DNA from: Bacteroidales bacterium
Lineage (GTDB): Bacteria; Bacteroidota; Bacteroidia; Bacteroidales; UBA932
Assembly: GCA_017631875.1 (NCBI GenBank)
Contig: JAGBSL010000033.1
Span: 10,115 to 74,114 of the forward strand
Direction: 5' to 3'
DNA length: 64,000 nt
The position numbers and the translations under genes are program-made. The notes under the pieces were generated by a model that had not been told where the DNA came from, did not search any database, and worked only from the letters and a program-made list of their open reading frames with translations. How positions within the stretch are numbered: the stretch's first letter is position 1; each line of letters begins with the position of its first letter. Shown here one piece after another: positions 26,946 through 35,436 of this stretch.

Positions 26946-27042
26946 ATGGATGCGTCGTATGGAAGTGACATCGCACCCCCGCGTAGGGGGTGAGTCAGTG
27001 CCGAAGGCACGGGTCGGGGTCACTGGAATACGATGCATTCAT
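26946..27042. repeat. 97-nt foldback element between tcdA and mazG
   Basis: Outer arms ATGGATGCGTCGTAT (26946-26960) and ATACGATGCATTCAT (27028-27042) pair at 13 of 15 positions, continued by AGTGAC / GTCACT. Inside sit two perfect hairpins: CACCCCC-gcgta-GGGGGTG (26974-26992) and GTGCC-gaa-GGCAC (26998-27010). It ends 3 nt from the mazG stop and may serve as its terminator; the structure is larger than a terminator needs. Confidence 0.8.
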
Positions 27043-27044
27043 GA

Positions 27045-27863
27045 TTATAGGCCTTTAGCCTTGCCCTCGTCCCAGATCGCATCCATTTCGGCGAGGGTCA
27101 TGTCGGTGAGGTTGCGACCCTGGCGGATGGTCTGCTCTTCAAGGTATGTGAAACGACGCTTGAACTTCGCGCATGTGCGCTCGAGAGCTGTATCCGGATT
27201 GAGTCCATAGAGGCGCGCCGCATTGACTGTCGCGAAAAGGAAGTCTCCGAGCTCATCCTCGGCGCGGTCGTATGCAGCAGCCTTCTCCTCATCGGTCTGT
27301 GCTGCAGCCATGGCATCAAGTTCCGCCTGGTACTCGCCCATCTCCTCCTTCACCTTGTCCCATACCTGCTCCTTGCACTCCCAGTCGAAGCCTACTCCGC
27401 GTGCCTTATCCTGCATGCGGTACGCCTTCAGGAGCGGCGGAAGGCCGTCCGGAACACCCGAAAGTACGCGCTTGTTACCATCCTTCTCCTTGGTCTTGAG
27501 CATCTCCCACTGCTTGATCACGTCCTCAGCATCACCTACCTGAGCGGCTGCGAACACATGAGGATGCCTGTATATAAGCTTGTCACAAAGAAAGTTGATC
27601 ACATCGACTATATCGAAGTTCTGCTTCTCCTCCCCGATCTTGGCATAGAACAGCACATGCAGAAGCACGTCACCGAGTTCCTTCGAAAGTTCATGCTCAT
27701 CGCCTGCCAGAATAGCTCCGTTGAGTTCGTACACTTCTTCGATAGTCTGAGGACGAAGCGACTCATTTGTCTGCTTCCTGTCCCATGGGCATTTCTCCCT
27801 AAGTTCGTCCAGCACATCCAGAATCCTTCCGAATGCCTGCAACTTTTCATCACGTGTATGCAT
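27045..27863 (-). CDS. mazG: Nucleoside triphosphate pyrophosphohydrolase MazG
   Basis: Hydrolyses (d)NTPs to monophosphate and pyrophosphate, clearing damaged or alarmone-related nucleotides. 272 aa with two MazG repeats: the first has the ExxE/ExxD metal motif in EEVYELNGAI and KELGDVLLHVLF, the second in AEDELGDFLFATVNAARL. CPWDRKQTNESLRP is the family signature near the N-terminus. Has a TACCTTTG -7 box (27926-27933), and the leader contains one ATGAC-type hairpin repeat. Confidence 0.95.
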   Translation of the reverse strand: MHTRDEKLQAFGRILDVLDELREKCPWDRKQTNESLRPQTIEEVYELNGAILAGDEHELSKELGDVLLHVLFYAKIGEEKQNFDIVDVINFLCDKLIYRHPHVFAAAQVGDAEDVIKQWEMLKTKEKDGNKRVLSGVPDGLPPLLKAYRMQDKARGVGFDWECKEQVWDKVKEEMGEYQAELDAMAAAQTDEEKAAAYDRAEDELGDFLFATVNAARLYGLNPDTALERTCAKFKRRFTYLEEQTIRQGRNLTDMTLAEMDAIWDEGKAKGL

Positions 27864-27889
27864 AATGGTATTATCTTTTCATTTAACAG

Positions 27890-27915
27890 ATCCTTCGACT
27901 TCGCTCAGGATGACA
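27890..27915 (+). repeat. ATGAC-type hairpin repeat, copy 1
   Basis: ATCCT (27890-27894) pairs with AGGAT (27907-27911) around a TTCGACTTCGCTC core, followed by GACA so that the end reads ATGACA. Located in the mazG leader. Three more copies share the layout. Confidence 0.75.
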
Positions 27916-27925
27916 TAGTGGATTG

Positions 27926-27961
27926 CAAAGGTAGTAATTCTATAAAAATTAACTATCTTTG
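27926..27961. promoter_or_regulatory. Divergent -7 boxes of mazG (-) and the CoA-transferase gene (+)
   Basis: TACCTTTG on the minus strand (27926-27933) and TATCTTTG on the plus strand (27954-27961). The latter is 19 nt before the ATG at 27981. Clear -33 boxes are not seen. Confidence 0.5.
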
Positions 27962-27980
27962 ACGAGTTAAACCTACAACT

Positions 27981-29291
27981 ATGCGTAAAGAGATCAAGTT
28001 TGTTTCGGCTGAAGAGGCCGTACAGGTTGTCAAGTCAGGCGACCATATCCATCTGAGCAGCGTGGCAAGTGCTCCACGCATCCTTATTGACGCGCTCTGC
28101 GCACGCGGAGACAGAGGCGAGCTTCAGGATGTCCGCATCCACCACCTCCACACAGAAGGACCTGCTCCATATTCTGACCCGAAGTATGACGGAATCTTCT
28201 TCCACCAGGCATTCTTCGTCGGAGCCAATGTCCGCAAGGGAGTCCAGGCCGGATATGCTGACTACATCCCGGTATTCCTTAGCGAAACCCAGAAGCTTTA
28301 CCGTTGCGGCGCCCTCCGCTGCGACGTGGCGATGATCCAGGTATGTCCTCCGGACAAACACGGTTATGTATCTCTCGGAACATCTGTTGACGCGACTCTT
28401 GCAGCTATCGAGTGCGCAAAGACTGTAATCGCTGTAGTGAACCCTAACGTTCCGCGCGCATGGGGTCAGGCAATGATCCCTATGGACATGATTGATATCT
28501 TCGTGGAAGGTAACGAGCCTCTTGAGCCGGCTCACTTCAGCGAGCCTAACGAGGTCGAGATCGCCATCGGAAAGCACTGTGCAGCCCTCATCGATGACGG
28601 AGCATGTCTCCAGATGGGTATCGGAGCCATTCCTAATGCCGTTCTCGCACAGCTCGGAAACCACAAGAACCTCGGAGTGCACACAGAGATGTTCGCTGAC
28701 GGCGTACTCGAGCTCGTGGAGAAGGGAGTAATCAACGGATCAAACAAGGTTACAGATAAAGGCAAGCTCGTATCGACATTCCTCATGGGATCACAGAAGG
28801 TATACGACTTCATCGACGACAACCCTATGGTTGCCATGATGGACGTAGGATACACCAACGATCCGTTCGTGATCGCAAAGAACCCTAAAATGACGGCTAT
28901 CAACTCTGCTGTACAGATTGACCTCACAGGTCAGGTATGTGCTGACTCTATCGGAACAAAGTTCTACTCAGGAGTAGGCGGACAGGTCGACTTCATCTAT
29001 GGAGCATCTCTCGCCCCTCAGGGTAAAGCAATCATCGCAATGCCATCGACTACCAACAAGGGCGGCAGCAAGATCGCTCCGGTAATCATCGAAGGAGGCG
29101 GAGTCGTGACTACAAGACCTCACGTACACTATGTGGTGACAGAGTTCGGAGCAGTTGACCTCTACGGAAAGTCAATGCAGGAGCGTGCCAAGGCACTCAT
29201 CAGCATCGCCCACCCTGACCACCAGGAATCTCTCGACCGCGCCGCCTTCGAGAGATTTGGACCGCATTATCTAGGAGTCAAGTTGTTCTAA
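27981..29291 (+). CDS. Acetyl-CoA hydrolase/transferase family (CoA-transferase)
   Basis: 436 aa family I CoA-transferase resembling 4-hydroxybutyrate or butyryl/propionyl-CoA:acetate CoA-transferases. Active-site Glu in VHTEMFADGV; the CoA-binding GVGGQVDFIYGA loop and GGSKIAPVI are present. Such enzymes move CoA between short-chain acids in fermenting anaerobes, for example releasing propionate, acetate or succinate products. Exact acyl specificity cannot be read. Monocistronic; the stop codon sits inside the first hairpin of a multi-hairpin repeat and is followed by a strong terminator. Confidence 0.9.
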   Translation: MRKEIKFVSAEEAVQVVKSGDHIHLSSVASAPRILIDALCARGDRGELQDVRIHHLHTEGPAPYSDPKYDGIFFHQAFFVGANVRKGVQAGYADYIPVFLSETQKLYRCGALRCDVAMIQVCPPDKHGYVSLGTSVDATLAAIECAKTVIAVVNPNVPRAWGQAMIPMDMIDIFVEGNEPLEPAHFSEPNEVEIAIGKHCAALIDDGACLQMGIGAIPNAVLAQLGNHKNLGVHTEMFADGVLELVEKGVINGSNKVTDKGKLVSTFLMGSQKVYDFIDDNPMVAMMDVGYTNDPFVIAKNPKMTAINSAVQIDLTGQVCADSIGTKFYSGVGGQVDFIYGASLAPQGKAIIAMPSTTNKGGSKIAPVIIEGGGVVTTRPHVHYVVTEFGAVDLYGKSMQERAKALISIAHPDHQESLDRAAFERFGPHYLGVKLF

Positions 29292-29366
29292 AACAACTTG
29301 ACGACCGGCCCGGGTAGGGCCGAAATTCCCCCTGAAAGGGGGATGTCACGAACAACGTGAGTGACA
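29280..29366 (+). repeat. Four-hairpin repeat (multi-hairpin family, copy 2)
   Basis: HP1 AAGTTGTT-ctaa-AACAACTT (29280-29299, overlaps the upstream stop codon); HP2 CGGCCC-gggta-GGGCCG (29306-29322); HP3 TCCCCC-tgaaa-GGGGGA (29327-29343); HP4 TGTCAC...GTGACA (29344-29366), then AGGGGTTGAG. HP2 to HP4 match copy 3 at 39347-39438 in reverse orientation. Confidence 0.85.
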
Positions 29367-29378
29367 AGGGGTTGAGAT

Positions 29379-29421
29379 AAAAAAATAAAGGATGGTCGAA
29401 TCGACCATCCTTTATTTTTTC
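29379..29421. terminator. Bidirectional terminator between CoA-transferase and hc1
   Basis: Long stem TAAAGGATGGTCGA / TCGACCATCCTTTA flanked by A- and T-runs; serves both convergent genes. Confidence 0.93.
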
Positions 29422-29433
29422 TCAAAGCTCAAA

Positions 29434-29607
29434 TTACTTTGTAGCCTCAACTGAAGCCTTGCGGAACTCCTTCATAGCCTTCATGAGGTTGAGAGCAGCC
29501 TTACGAGCGCGAGCGCCAGCAGCCTTGTTACCCTTCTCTACCTGAGCGTCTGCGTTAGTTACGAATACCTCGTACTCTGCCTTGATCTGATTTACAAGTT
29601 CTTTCAT
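29434..29607 (-). CDS. Histone H1-like protein (Hc1 family)
   Basis: 57 aa, too short for usual ORF cut-offs: begins MKELVNQIKAEYEVFV, with the family core EKGNKAAGARARKAALNL and ends KEFRKASVEATK. Lys/Ala-rich, pI basic toward the C-terminus. Bacteroidota carry this small Hc1-like protein as a probable nucleoid component; the direct role is unproven. It has its own promoter and a strong terminator, so it is a single-gene unit with about 45 nt of leader. Confidence 0.88.
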   Translation of the reverse strand: MKELVNQIKAEYEVFVTNADAQVEKGNKAAGARARKAALNLMKAMKEFRKASVEATK

Positions 29608-29658
29608 TTTCTGTAAAATTTAAATAGTTCGTTAAACAATTTGCATCAAAAACTTCTG

Positions 29659-29690
29659 CCAAGTTAAAAATTCTCTTTTTATTTTCCAAA
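29659..29690 (-). promoter_or_regulatory. Promoter of the Hc1 gene
   Basis: On the minus strand TTTG (29690-29687), exactly 20-nt spacer, TAACTTGG (29666-29659), one mismatch to the consensus. Confidence 0.6.
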
Positions 29691-29745
29691 TTTTTGGATG
29701 GAAAACCCTCACTTAGAGGCACCTGACAAGCATAAAAGATGATTT

Positions 29746-30321
29746 TTACGCCTTTTGAGGTTTGGTATTTACAGTATTCATAGCCCTATCAGCACCAATG
29801 GTAGCCCATGCCTTCACACCATCAATAACTCTCTTACACAGTTCCGGCATCTGCTCTTTTTCCTCCTGGCTAAGCTCTCCAAGTACGTAACCGACCTGCT
29901 GTCCCCTGCCGAAGTCATTGCCGATGCCCATCCTTATGCGGGCATACTCCTGTGTGCCGATGAGTTCAGTAATGTTGGTAAGGCCGTTGTGTCCTCCAGC
30001 ACTTCCGTTCTTACGAAGGCGGAGTGTACCGAACGGTATATTGAGGTCATCAGAAATGACCAGGATGTTTTCCACAGGAATTTTCAGTTCATTCATCCAA
30101 TAGCGGACAGCCTTGCCGCTGAGGTTCATGTATGTGGAAGGCTTGAGCAGATGGAACTTCCTGCCCTTGAACGAGATCACCGCCGTACTGCCGTATCTTC
30201 CAGACTCAAAAGAAATATTGGACGCCTGAGCCCAGGCGTCCAATACCATGAATCCCATGTTGTGTCTGGTGTTGGCATATTCGGCGCCGATGTTTCCTAA
30301 CCCGACGACGAGATAATTCAT
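29746..30321 (-). CDS. pth: Peptidyl-tRNA hydrolase
   Basis: Frees tRNA from peptidyl-tRNAs that drop off the ribosome. 191 aa; GLGNIGAEYANTRHNMGF carries the catalytic His and the neighbouring Asn, and GSAGGHNGL and RMGIGNDFGRG complete the family. 12 nt downstream of rplY on the same strand, the classical rplY-pth pair. Confidence 0.97.
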   Translation of the reverse strand: MNYLVVGLGNIGAEYANTRHNMGFMVLDAWAQASNISFESGRYGSTAVISFKGRKFHLLKPSTYMNLSGKAVRYWMNELKIPVENILVISDDLNIPFGTLRLRKNGSAGGHNGLTNITELIGTQEYARIRMGIGNDFGRGQQVGYVLGELSQEEKEQMPELCKRVIDGVKAWATIGADRAMNTVNTKPQKA

Positions 30322-30333
30322 ACCAAACTAAAA

Positions 30334-30930
30334 TTACTTCTTCTTACCAGTAGCCTGAGCCTCCATCTTAGCCTGCTGAGTTGCACGAGTAGGACGTACA
30401 GAGCAGATGATGGTAGCCTTAGGAGATACGATTGTAACGCCCTCGTAGTTGAGGTCGCCTGCAACGATCTGCTTACCGATTCTGAGGTTAGTTGAATCAA
30501 CCTCGAGAACGTCAGGAAGGTTGTTCATCATAGCGCATACGCGGAGCTTACGGCTAGAAACGAGGAGCTTACCACCCATCTTAACACCCTCTGAGTGTCC
30601 TGTTACGATAACTGGAACCTCGATAGTCACTGGCTTGTCCTCAGTTACGAAGAGGAAGTCTACGTGGAGAGGCTCGTCTGATACAGGGTGATACTGTACC
30701 TCGTGGAGCACTGCATAACCGCTTCTTCCATCAGAAAGCTTAAGGTCAATGATGTAAGAGTTTGGAGTGTGAGTGATAGTCTTGAGATCCTTTGCGTCGA
30801 TAGTGAAGAGGATGTTCTCCATACCGAGGCCATAGATGTTACATGGAACGTGTCCCTCTCTGCGAATTGCCTTCACAGATGCCTTGTTGCCAGCTACGCG
30901 TACCTGGCCATTGAGTTCAATGTGCTGCAT
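30334..30930 (-). CDS. rplY: 50S ribosomal protein L25 (CTC/TL5 type)
   Basis: 198 aa long-form L25: an N-terminal 5S-rRNA-binding domain (QVRVAGNKASVKAIRREGHVPCNIYG) plus the C-terminal TL5 beta domain (ETNLRIGKQIVAGDLNYEGV) and a Lys/Gln-rich tail. Operon with pth. Transcription likely starts near 31013, leaving an 80-nt leader with a strong hairpin. Confidence 0.96.
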   Translation of the reverse strand: MQHIELNGQVRVAGNKASVKAIRREGHVPCNIYGLGMENILFTIDAKDLKTITHTPNSYIIDLKLSDGRSGYAVLHEVQYHPVSDEPLHVDFLFVTEDKPVTIEVPVIVTGHSEGVKMGGKLLVSSRKLRVCAMMNNLPDVLEVDSTNLRIGKQIVAGDLNYEGVTIVSPKATIICSVRPTRATQQAKMEAQATGKKK

Positions 30931-30977
30931 TGTAATAAAAGTTTAAAATGTGTTACTCAGTCTAGCTCTGGGCCAGA

Positions 30978-31015
30978 CCCCATTGCACCAAAAAGCGTCA
31001 GCGCTTTTTATGGGG
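30978..31015 (-). promoter_or_regulatory. Structured leader of rplY (possible attenuator)
   Basis: Perfect stem AAAAAGCG / CGCTTTTT with a 4-nt loop (30990-31009), enclosed by CCCCAT / ATGGGG (30978-30983 and 31010-31015). It lies between the rplY promoter and the gene, so it would be transcribed as leader. Ends in a short T-run on the minus strand, so it could attenuate; it could also stop transcripts from the upstream peptidase gene. Confidence 0.6.
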
Positions 31016-31018
31016 CTG

Positions 31019-31048
31019 CAAAGATAGTCAAAATATTTGTACTGCAAA
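31019..31048 (-). promoter_or_regulatory. Promoter of rplY-pth
   Basis: On the minus strand TTTG (31048-31045), 18-nt spacer, TATCTTTG (31026-31019). Also lies just downstream of the clostripain gene stop (31061). Confidence 0.6.
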
Positions 31049-31060
31049 ACTTTATGCAGA

Positions 31061-32431
31061 TTATTCTACAAGACCGGTGGCTATGTTCCACTTCAAGGTC
31101 TTATAGTACTTGTCCAGTTCCAGACTTCCGTCGGATGGAAGATACATACTGAAGCCGGAATAGGTGCCAATTGTAAAGGCCCCCATGAACTCCGGTGTTG
31201 CCGCCCGGTACACCATGCAGTACTCTATCGCCTCGTTCAACGCAGAAATTTCCTCTGCAGCAGCACCTGCCTTCGCGACTATATCAGCCAGGTCATAGAA
31301 CCAATGATAATCTGAGCGATAGTACCTCTGCACCTTTTCAGGCTTGAGTGTTGCTATTTCCATAGCATACTTACGGAAAAGTTCGGCACACACTTCTGCA
31401 AGAGGTTCCATCTTCGAACAGTCCACCATGGATATCGTAGCGGAACGATAAATTCCCGACTGGATATCATACTGCTGGAAATAATCCTCGCATACTGCCT
31501 GCGGATCAGGAGTGCCTCCATTGAGAAGATGTGTAGGTATCGCCTTATAATCAAAGCCCTCGGCAAGCACCTCTGCCTGGGAGAAGCCGACAAGACCACA
31601 CTTGCCCGCCAATTCATATGCAACCTCGACACCACCCATAAGGCATGCGTCGAAAAGGATGTAATCAAAGTACATAGGAAGAGCCTCTGCAAACTCTTCC
31701 AGCTGGATTTCATAAGACAGATAACTGCCGTATGATCCCACCTGATCCTGACCTATGCTCTTGACCATTGGAAGAGAAGGATCATGCTCAGGCTCGACAT
31801 AAGGAACACCGCGATGCGATTTCCGATACCCTTGTCTGCCCATCATGGCTGAGGACGGAGCGTATATATAATCCCCGGGGTTAGTATAATAACCCGCAGG
31901 AAGATAACCTGTTGCATGAGACGAAAATATCATTCCGTAAGTCTTTGCCGGAAAATTTTCCTTCACATACGTCAGGACCGCATTAAGCTGAACCGGATCT
32001 GCAGAATGGACCGAATCGTGATACCTGACAAGCGTATCGGTCACCACTTCCCCTGCATGCCCTTGGTATACGCGCATAAGCACCGGTGGATTCGGTTCGC
32101 TATAGGCATTTTTCCTGGATGGAAGATGAGAGTAGACAAGAAGCACGTCCTTCATGCGGCTATCCGAAGGAAGGTCACCTTTCATAAGGTCCTGAATATC
32201 CTCTTTGAGATAATCGCTGATGGAATTGAAGCCCGCAGAATACAACAGGAGCACATTTCTTGTCTCATTGCTTACATCTCGTCCGCCCAAAGTCTCTACT
32301 CTGCCAGCCGAAATCCCGTCATGATAGAACTCAGAATTGAAGTCGAAAGAGGGTTCGCATGCAGCCAGGAACACCATCGCCAACATGGCAACGGACATCC
32401 TACATATTATATTATCAAGTACTTTACTCAT
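31061..32431 (-). CDS. Clostripain-family (C11) cysteine peptidase lipoprotein
   Basis: 456 aa. N-terminal SPII signal with lipobox FLAAC, so anchored in a membrane on the outside. C11 catalytic dyad: His in IFSSHATGYLPAG and Cys in LFDACLMGGVEVAYEL. The clan CD fold cleaves after Arg or Lys; Bacteroidales gut species use such proteases on toxins, host proteins or other proteases. Divergent from the DPP III gene with a 45-nt promoter region between them. Confidence 0.9.
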   Translation of the reverse strand: MSKVLDNIICRMSVAMLAMVFLAACEPSFDFNSEFYHDGISAGRVETLGGRDVSNETRNVLLLYSAGFNSISDYLKEDIQDLMKGDLPSDSRMKDVLLVYSHLPSRKNAYSEPNPPVLMRVYQGHAGEVVTDTLVRYHDSVHSADPVQLNAVLTYVKENFPAKTYGMIFSSHATGYLPAGYYTNPGDYIYAPSSAMMGRQGYRKSHRGVPYVEPEHDPSLPMVKSIGQDQVGSYGSYLSYEIQLEEFAEALPMYFDYILFDACLMGGVEVAYELAGKCGLVGFSQAEVLAEGFDYKAIPTHLLNGGTPDPQAVCEDYFQQYDIQSGIYRSATISMVDCSKMEPLAEVCAELFRKYAMEIATLKPEKVQRYYRSDYHWFYDLADIVAKAGAAAEEISALNEAIEYCMVYRAATPEFMGAFTIGTYSGFSMYLPSDGSLELDKYYKTLKWNIATGLVE

Positions 32432-32449
32432 ATTTTATCTCGCAGCCGA

Positions 32450-32479
32450 CAAAGATACTAAAAGAAAATCGTATCTTTG
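32450..32479. promoter_or_regulatory. Back-to-back -7 boxes of the C11 peptidase (-) and DPP III (+) genes
   Basis: TATCTTTG on the minus strand (32450-32457) and TATCTTTG on the plus strand (32472-32479), separated by 14 nt. The plus box contains the ATG at 32477, so DPP III must start further downstream. Confidence 0.65.
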
Positions 32480-32530
32480 TTTTTTATGACAAATTTCGCA
32501 AAAACCAGCGTATTATTTAAAAACAACAAT

Positions 32531-34531
32531 ATGAAACTCATCACTAAAATGATTACAATCGCAGGGCTGGCAGCAGCCTTAGCGTCTTGCTCGAACAAGA
32601 CAGCAAAGAACGAGGACTTCAAGTATCTCGTGGACGAGTTCGCGGATCTCAAGATCATGAGATATCAGGTTCCGGGATGGAACGAGCTCTCACTCCAGCA
32701 GAAGGAATATGTATACCATCTCGCAGAGGCGGCAAAGTATGGTCGCGACATCATCTGGATGCAGAACTGCAAGTACAACCTCGAAATCCGCAAGGTTCTC
32801 GAGAACATTCTTGAGAACTACACAGGCGACAAGACCACAGAAGACTGGAAGGGATTCGAGACATACGCAAAGAGAGTGTTCTTCAGCAACGGTATCCACC
32901 ATCACTATGCTGAGGACAAGTTCTTCCCTGAGTGCCCTCAGGAGTACTTCCAGAGCCTTATGGCAGCAGTAGGTGACGAAGCAAAGTGCGCAGAGCTCCT
33001 TCCTGTCATCTATGACCCTGAGATATTCCCTGCACGCAAGGACATGCATGCAGCAGACATCGTTGCGTCATCCGCTGTGAACTTCTATGAGAATGTTACA
33101 CGCGCTGAGGTAGAAGCCCTCTATGCAGCTATGGCCGACCCTAACGACAAGACTCCGGTTTCATACGGTCTGAACAGCCGCGTCGTGAAGGGAGAGGACG
33201 GAAAGGTATACGAGGAAGTTTATAAGGTGGGAGGACTCTACGGAGCAGCACTCGAGAAGATCTGCGAGCACCTTGCAAAGGCCGCTGAAGTTGCAGAGAA
33301 TGAGACTCAGAAGGCATACATCGCAGACCTTATCGCATACTACCAGACAGGTGACCTCAAGCTCTGGGACAAGTACAACATCCAGTGGGTAAACGACACA
33401 CTCGGCACAGTTGATTTCGTGAACGGTTTCGTAGAGGACTACAACGACCCTCTCGGACGCAAGGCGACATTCGAGAGCCTCGTGAACTTCAAGGATGCAG
33501 AGGCATCACGCCGCACAGAGCTCATCAGCGACAATGCTCAGTGGTTCGAGGACAACTCACCTGTGGACTCACGCTTCAAGAAAGCAGAGGTAAAGGGCGT
33601 TACAGCAAAGGTGATCAACGTAGCCGTTCTCGCAGGAGACTGCTACCCTGCCGCTCCTATCGGAATCAACCTTCCTAACGCAGACTGGATCCGCCGCGAG
33701 CACGGCTCGAAGTCAGTGACCATCGCAAACCTCACAGCTGCATACAGCAAGGCAGCACAGGAGTCACCTAAGAGCCAGCTTTCAGAGTTCGCTTGGGATG
33801 AGGCCGAGATGGAGATGGAGAAGAAGTACGGCGGTCTCACCAACGACCTCCATACCGACCTCCACGAGTGCCTCGGACACGGTTCAGGAAAGCTTCTCCC
33901 AGAGACTTCTCCAAATGCTCTCGGAGAGTTCAGCTCGACTCTCGAGGAGACCCGCGCCGACCTCTTCGGACTCTACTACCTCGCCGACCCTAAGCTCGTA
34001 GAGCTCGGAATCCTCCCTGACATGGAGGCATATAAAGCCCAGTACTCAAGCTATATCCGCAACGGTATCTTCACACAGTTCACAAGAGTAGCCCTAGGCA
34101 AGAAGAACATGGAGGCACACATGCAGAACCGCAAGCTCATCGCAGAGTGGTGCTATGAGAAGGGTCTTGCAGACAACGTAATCGAGAAGAAGATTCGCGA
34201 TGGCAAGACATATTTCGTAGTAAACGACTACGAGGCTCTCAGAGGCCTCTTCGGCGAGCTTCTCGCTGAGGTACAGAGAATCAAGTCCGAGGGTGACTAT
34301 GCAGCAGGAAAGGCACTTGTTGAGAAATACGCTGTCGATATCGACTACGACCTCCACAAGGAAGTACTCGAGCGTTATGCTTCTCTCGGTCTGAAGCCTT
34401 ACGGCGGATTCCTCAACCCTGAGATCGTCCCTGTAGTGAAGAAGGGCGAGGTTGTCGACTACGAGATCGTATATCAGGACAGCTACCTTGACCAGATGCT
34501 TCAGTACGGAAAGAAATATTCTACTTTGTAG
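32531..34531 (+). CDS. Dipeptidyl-peptidase III-like lipoprotein (M49)
   Basis: 666 aa from MKLITKMITIAGLAAALASC, an SPII signal ending in the lipobox LASC; the longer frame start at 32477 is inside the promoter. Zinc peptidase family M49: HECLGH (HEXXGH) near residue 445 and the second motif EETRAD about 50 residues on supply the zinc ligands. DPP III releases dipeptides from the N-termini of short peptides; a lipoprotein form would act on peptides taken up or at the surface. Monocistronic. A related gene with a different zinc motif lies at 50150. Confidence 0.92.
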   Translation: MKLITKMITIAGLAAALASCSNKTAKNEDFKYLVDEFADLKIMRYQVPGWNELSLQQKEYVYHLAEAAKYGRDIIWMQNCKYNLEIRKVLENILENYTGDKTTEDWKGFETYAKRVFFSNGIHHHYAEDKFFPECPQEYFQSLMAAVGDEAKCAELLPVIYDPEIFPARKDMHAADIVASSAVNFYENVTRAEVEALYAAMADPNDKTPVSYGLNSRVVKGEDGKVYEEVYKVGGLYGAALEKICEHLAKAAEVAENETQKAYIADLIAYYQTGDLKLWDKYNIQWVNDTLGTVDFVNGFVEDYNDPLGRKATFESLVNFKDAEASRRTELISDNAQWFEDNSPVDSRFKKAEVKGVTAKVINVAVLAGDCYPAAPIGINLPNADWIRREHGSKSVTIANLTAAYSKAAQESPKSQLSEFAWDEAEMEMEKKYGGLTNDLHTDLHECLGHGSGKLLPETSPNALGEFSSTLEETRADLFGLYYLADPKLVELGILPDMEAYKAQYSSYIRNGIFTQFTRVALGKKNMEAHMQNRKLIAEWCYEKGLADNVIEKKIRDGKTYFVVNDYEALRGLFGELLAEVQRIKSEGDYAAGKALVEKYAVDIDYDLHKEVLERYASLGLKPYGGFLNPEIVPVVKKGEVVDYEIVYQDSYLDQMLQYGKKYSTL

Positions 34532-34540
34532 TACTTTAAC

Positions 34541-35395
34541 GTGGTAAAGGACTACAGAAGATATCTTATTATAGAACGTGCGATGTCACAGAACACTGTG
34601 GCATCGTATTGTTCTGATGTGGAGAAGTTCCTTGCCGCATACGGCGGAAGGCCGGAAGATGCAGGCCCGGCTGACATAGAAGATTATCTGGCCACCCGAA
34701 ACCAGCTGTCCGAAAGGTCGCAGGCAAGACTGGTGAGTTCACTGAGATCGTTCTTTGACTGGATGGTCAAGGAAGGATACATATCTGACAACCCTTGCGA
34801 CAGGGTCGAGGCCCCGAAGCTGGGAGTATATCTGCCGAGTGTGCTTTCGGAAGAGGAGGTGGACCGCATCATCAGATGCGTGGATACGTCCTCATGGATG
34901 GGCAAACGCGACAGGGCGATACTTGAGATTCTCTATGGCTGCGGACTGCGTGTATCGGAAGCCTCCGGGCTGAAAATTTCATCACTTTTCCTTGAGCAGG
35001 GCTTCATCCGCATCATTGGTAAGGGCAACAAGGAAAGACTGGTACCGATCGGAGAAATGGCCATGGAGGCCCTGGTGGCATACATGGAAGACAGGCCCGC
35101 TCCGGCGGCAAAGGCCGACGATCTGGTATTCCTCAACAGATATGGAAAGTCCATCAGCAGAGTATCTCTGTTCAAGATCGTGAAGAAATACACACTTGCC
35201 GCAGGTATCATGAAAGAGATATCCCCACACACATTCAGGCATTCGTTCGCAACGCATCTGATAGAGCATGGGGCCGACTTGAGGGTCGTCCAGGAGATGC
35301 TCGGCCACGAGAACATAGCTACCACCGAGATCTATACCCATGTGGACAGCAGCACATGGCAGAAGGAAATCCTGACCCACCATCCAAGAAAATAG
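34541..35395 (+). CDS. xerD: Site-specific tyrosine recombinase XerD
   Basis: 284 aa. Resolves chromosome dimers at dif with XerC. SAM-like N-terminal domain followed by the catalytic domain with Arg in GCGLRVSEASGL, Lys in GKGNKERLVPI, HTFRHSFATHL, LGHENIAT and Tyr in TEIYTHV. Starts at GTG (an in-frame stop lies just upstream and the next ATG would remove conserved sequence). It is housekeeping in type, with no attachment sites or cargo around it. Confidence 0.92.
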   Translation: MVKDYRRYLIIERAMSQNTVASYCSDVEKFLAAYGGRPEDAGPADIEDYLATRNQLSERSQARLVSSLRSFFDWMVKEGYISDNPCDRVEAPKLGVYLPSVLSEEEVDRIIRCVDTSSWMGKRDRAILEILYGCGLRVSEASGLKISSLFLEQGFIRIIGKGNKERLVPIGEMAMEALVAYMEDRPAPAAKADDLVFLNRYGKSISRVSLFKIVKKYTLAAGIMKEISPHTFRHSFATHLIEHGADLRVVQEMLGHENIATTEIYTHVDSSTWQKEILTHHPRK

Positions 35396-35396
35396 T

Positions 35397-35404
35397 TATA
35401 TTTG
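35397..35404 (+). promoter_or_regulatory. -7 box of the FKBP-pnuC operon
   Basis: TATATTTG directly after the xerD stop, 33 nt before the FKBP ATG. No clear -33. Confidence 0.5.
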
Positions 35405-35436
35405 CAAGATATTTACTTTAAATAAATCTCAACAAA

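Noticed and set aside
34541..35395. Integrase marking a mobile island
   Set aside because: Sequence and size are those of housekeeping XerD; no att repeats, cargo or tRNA gene next to it.
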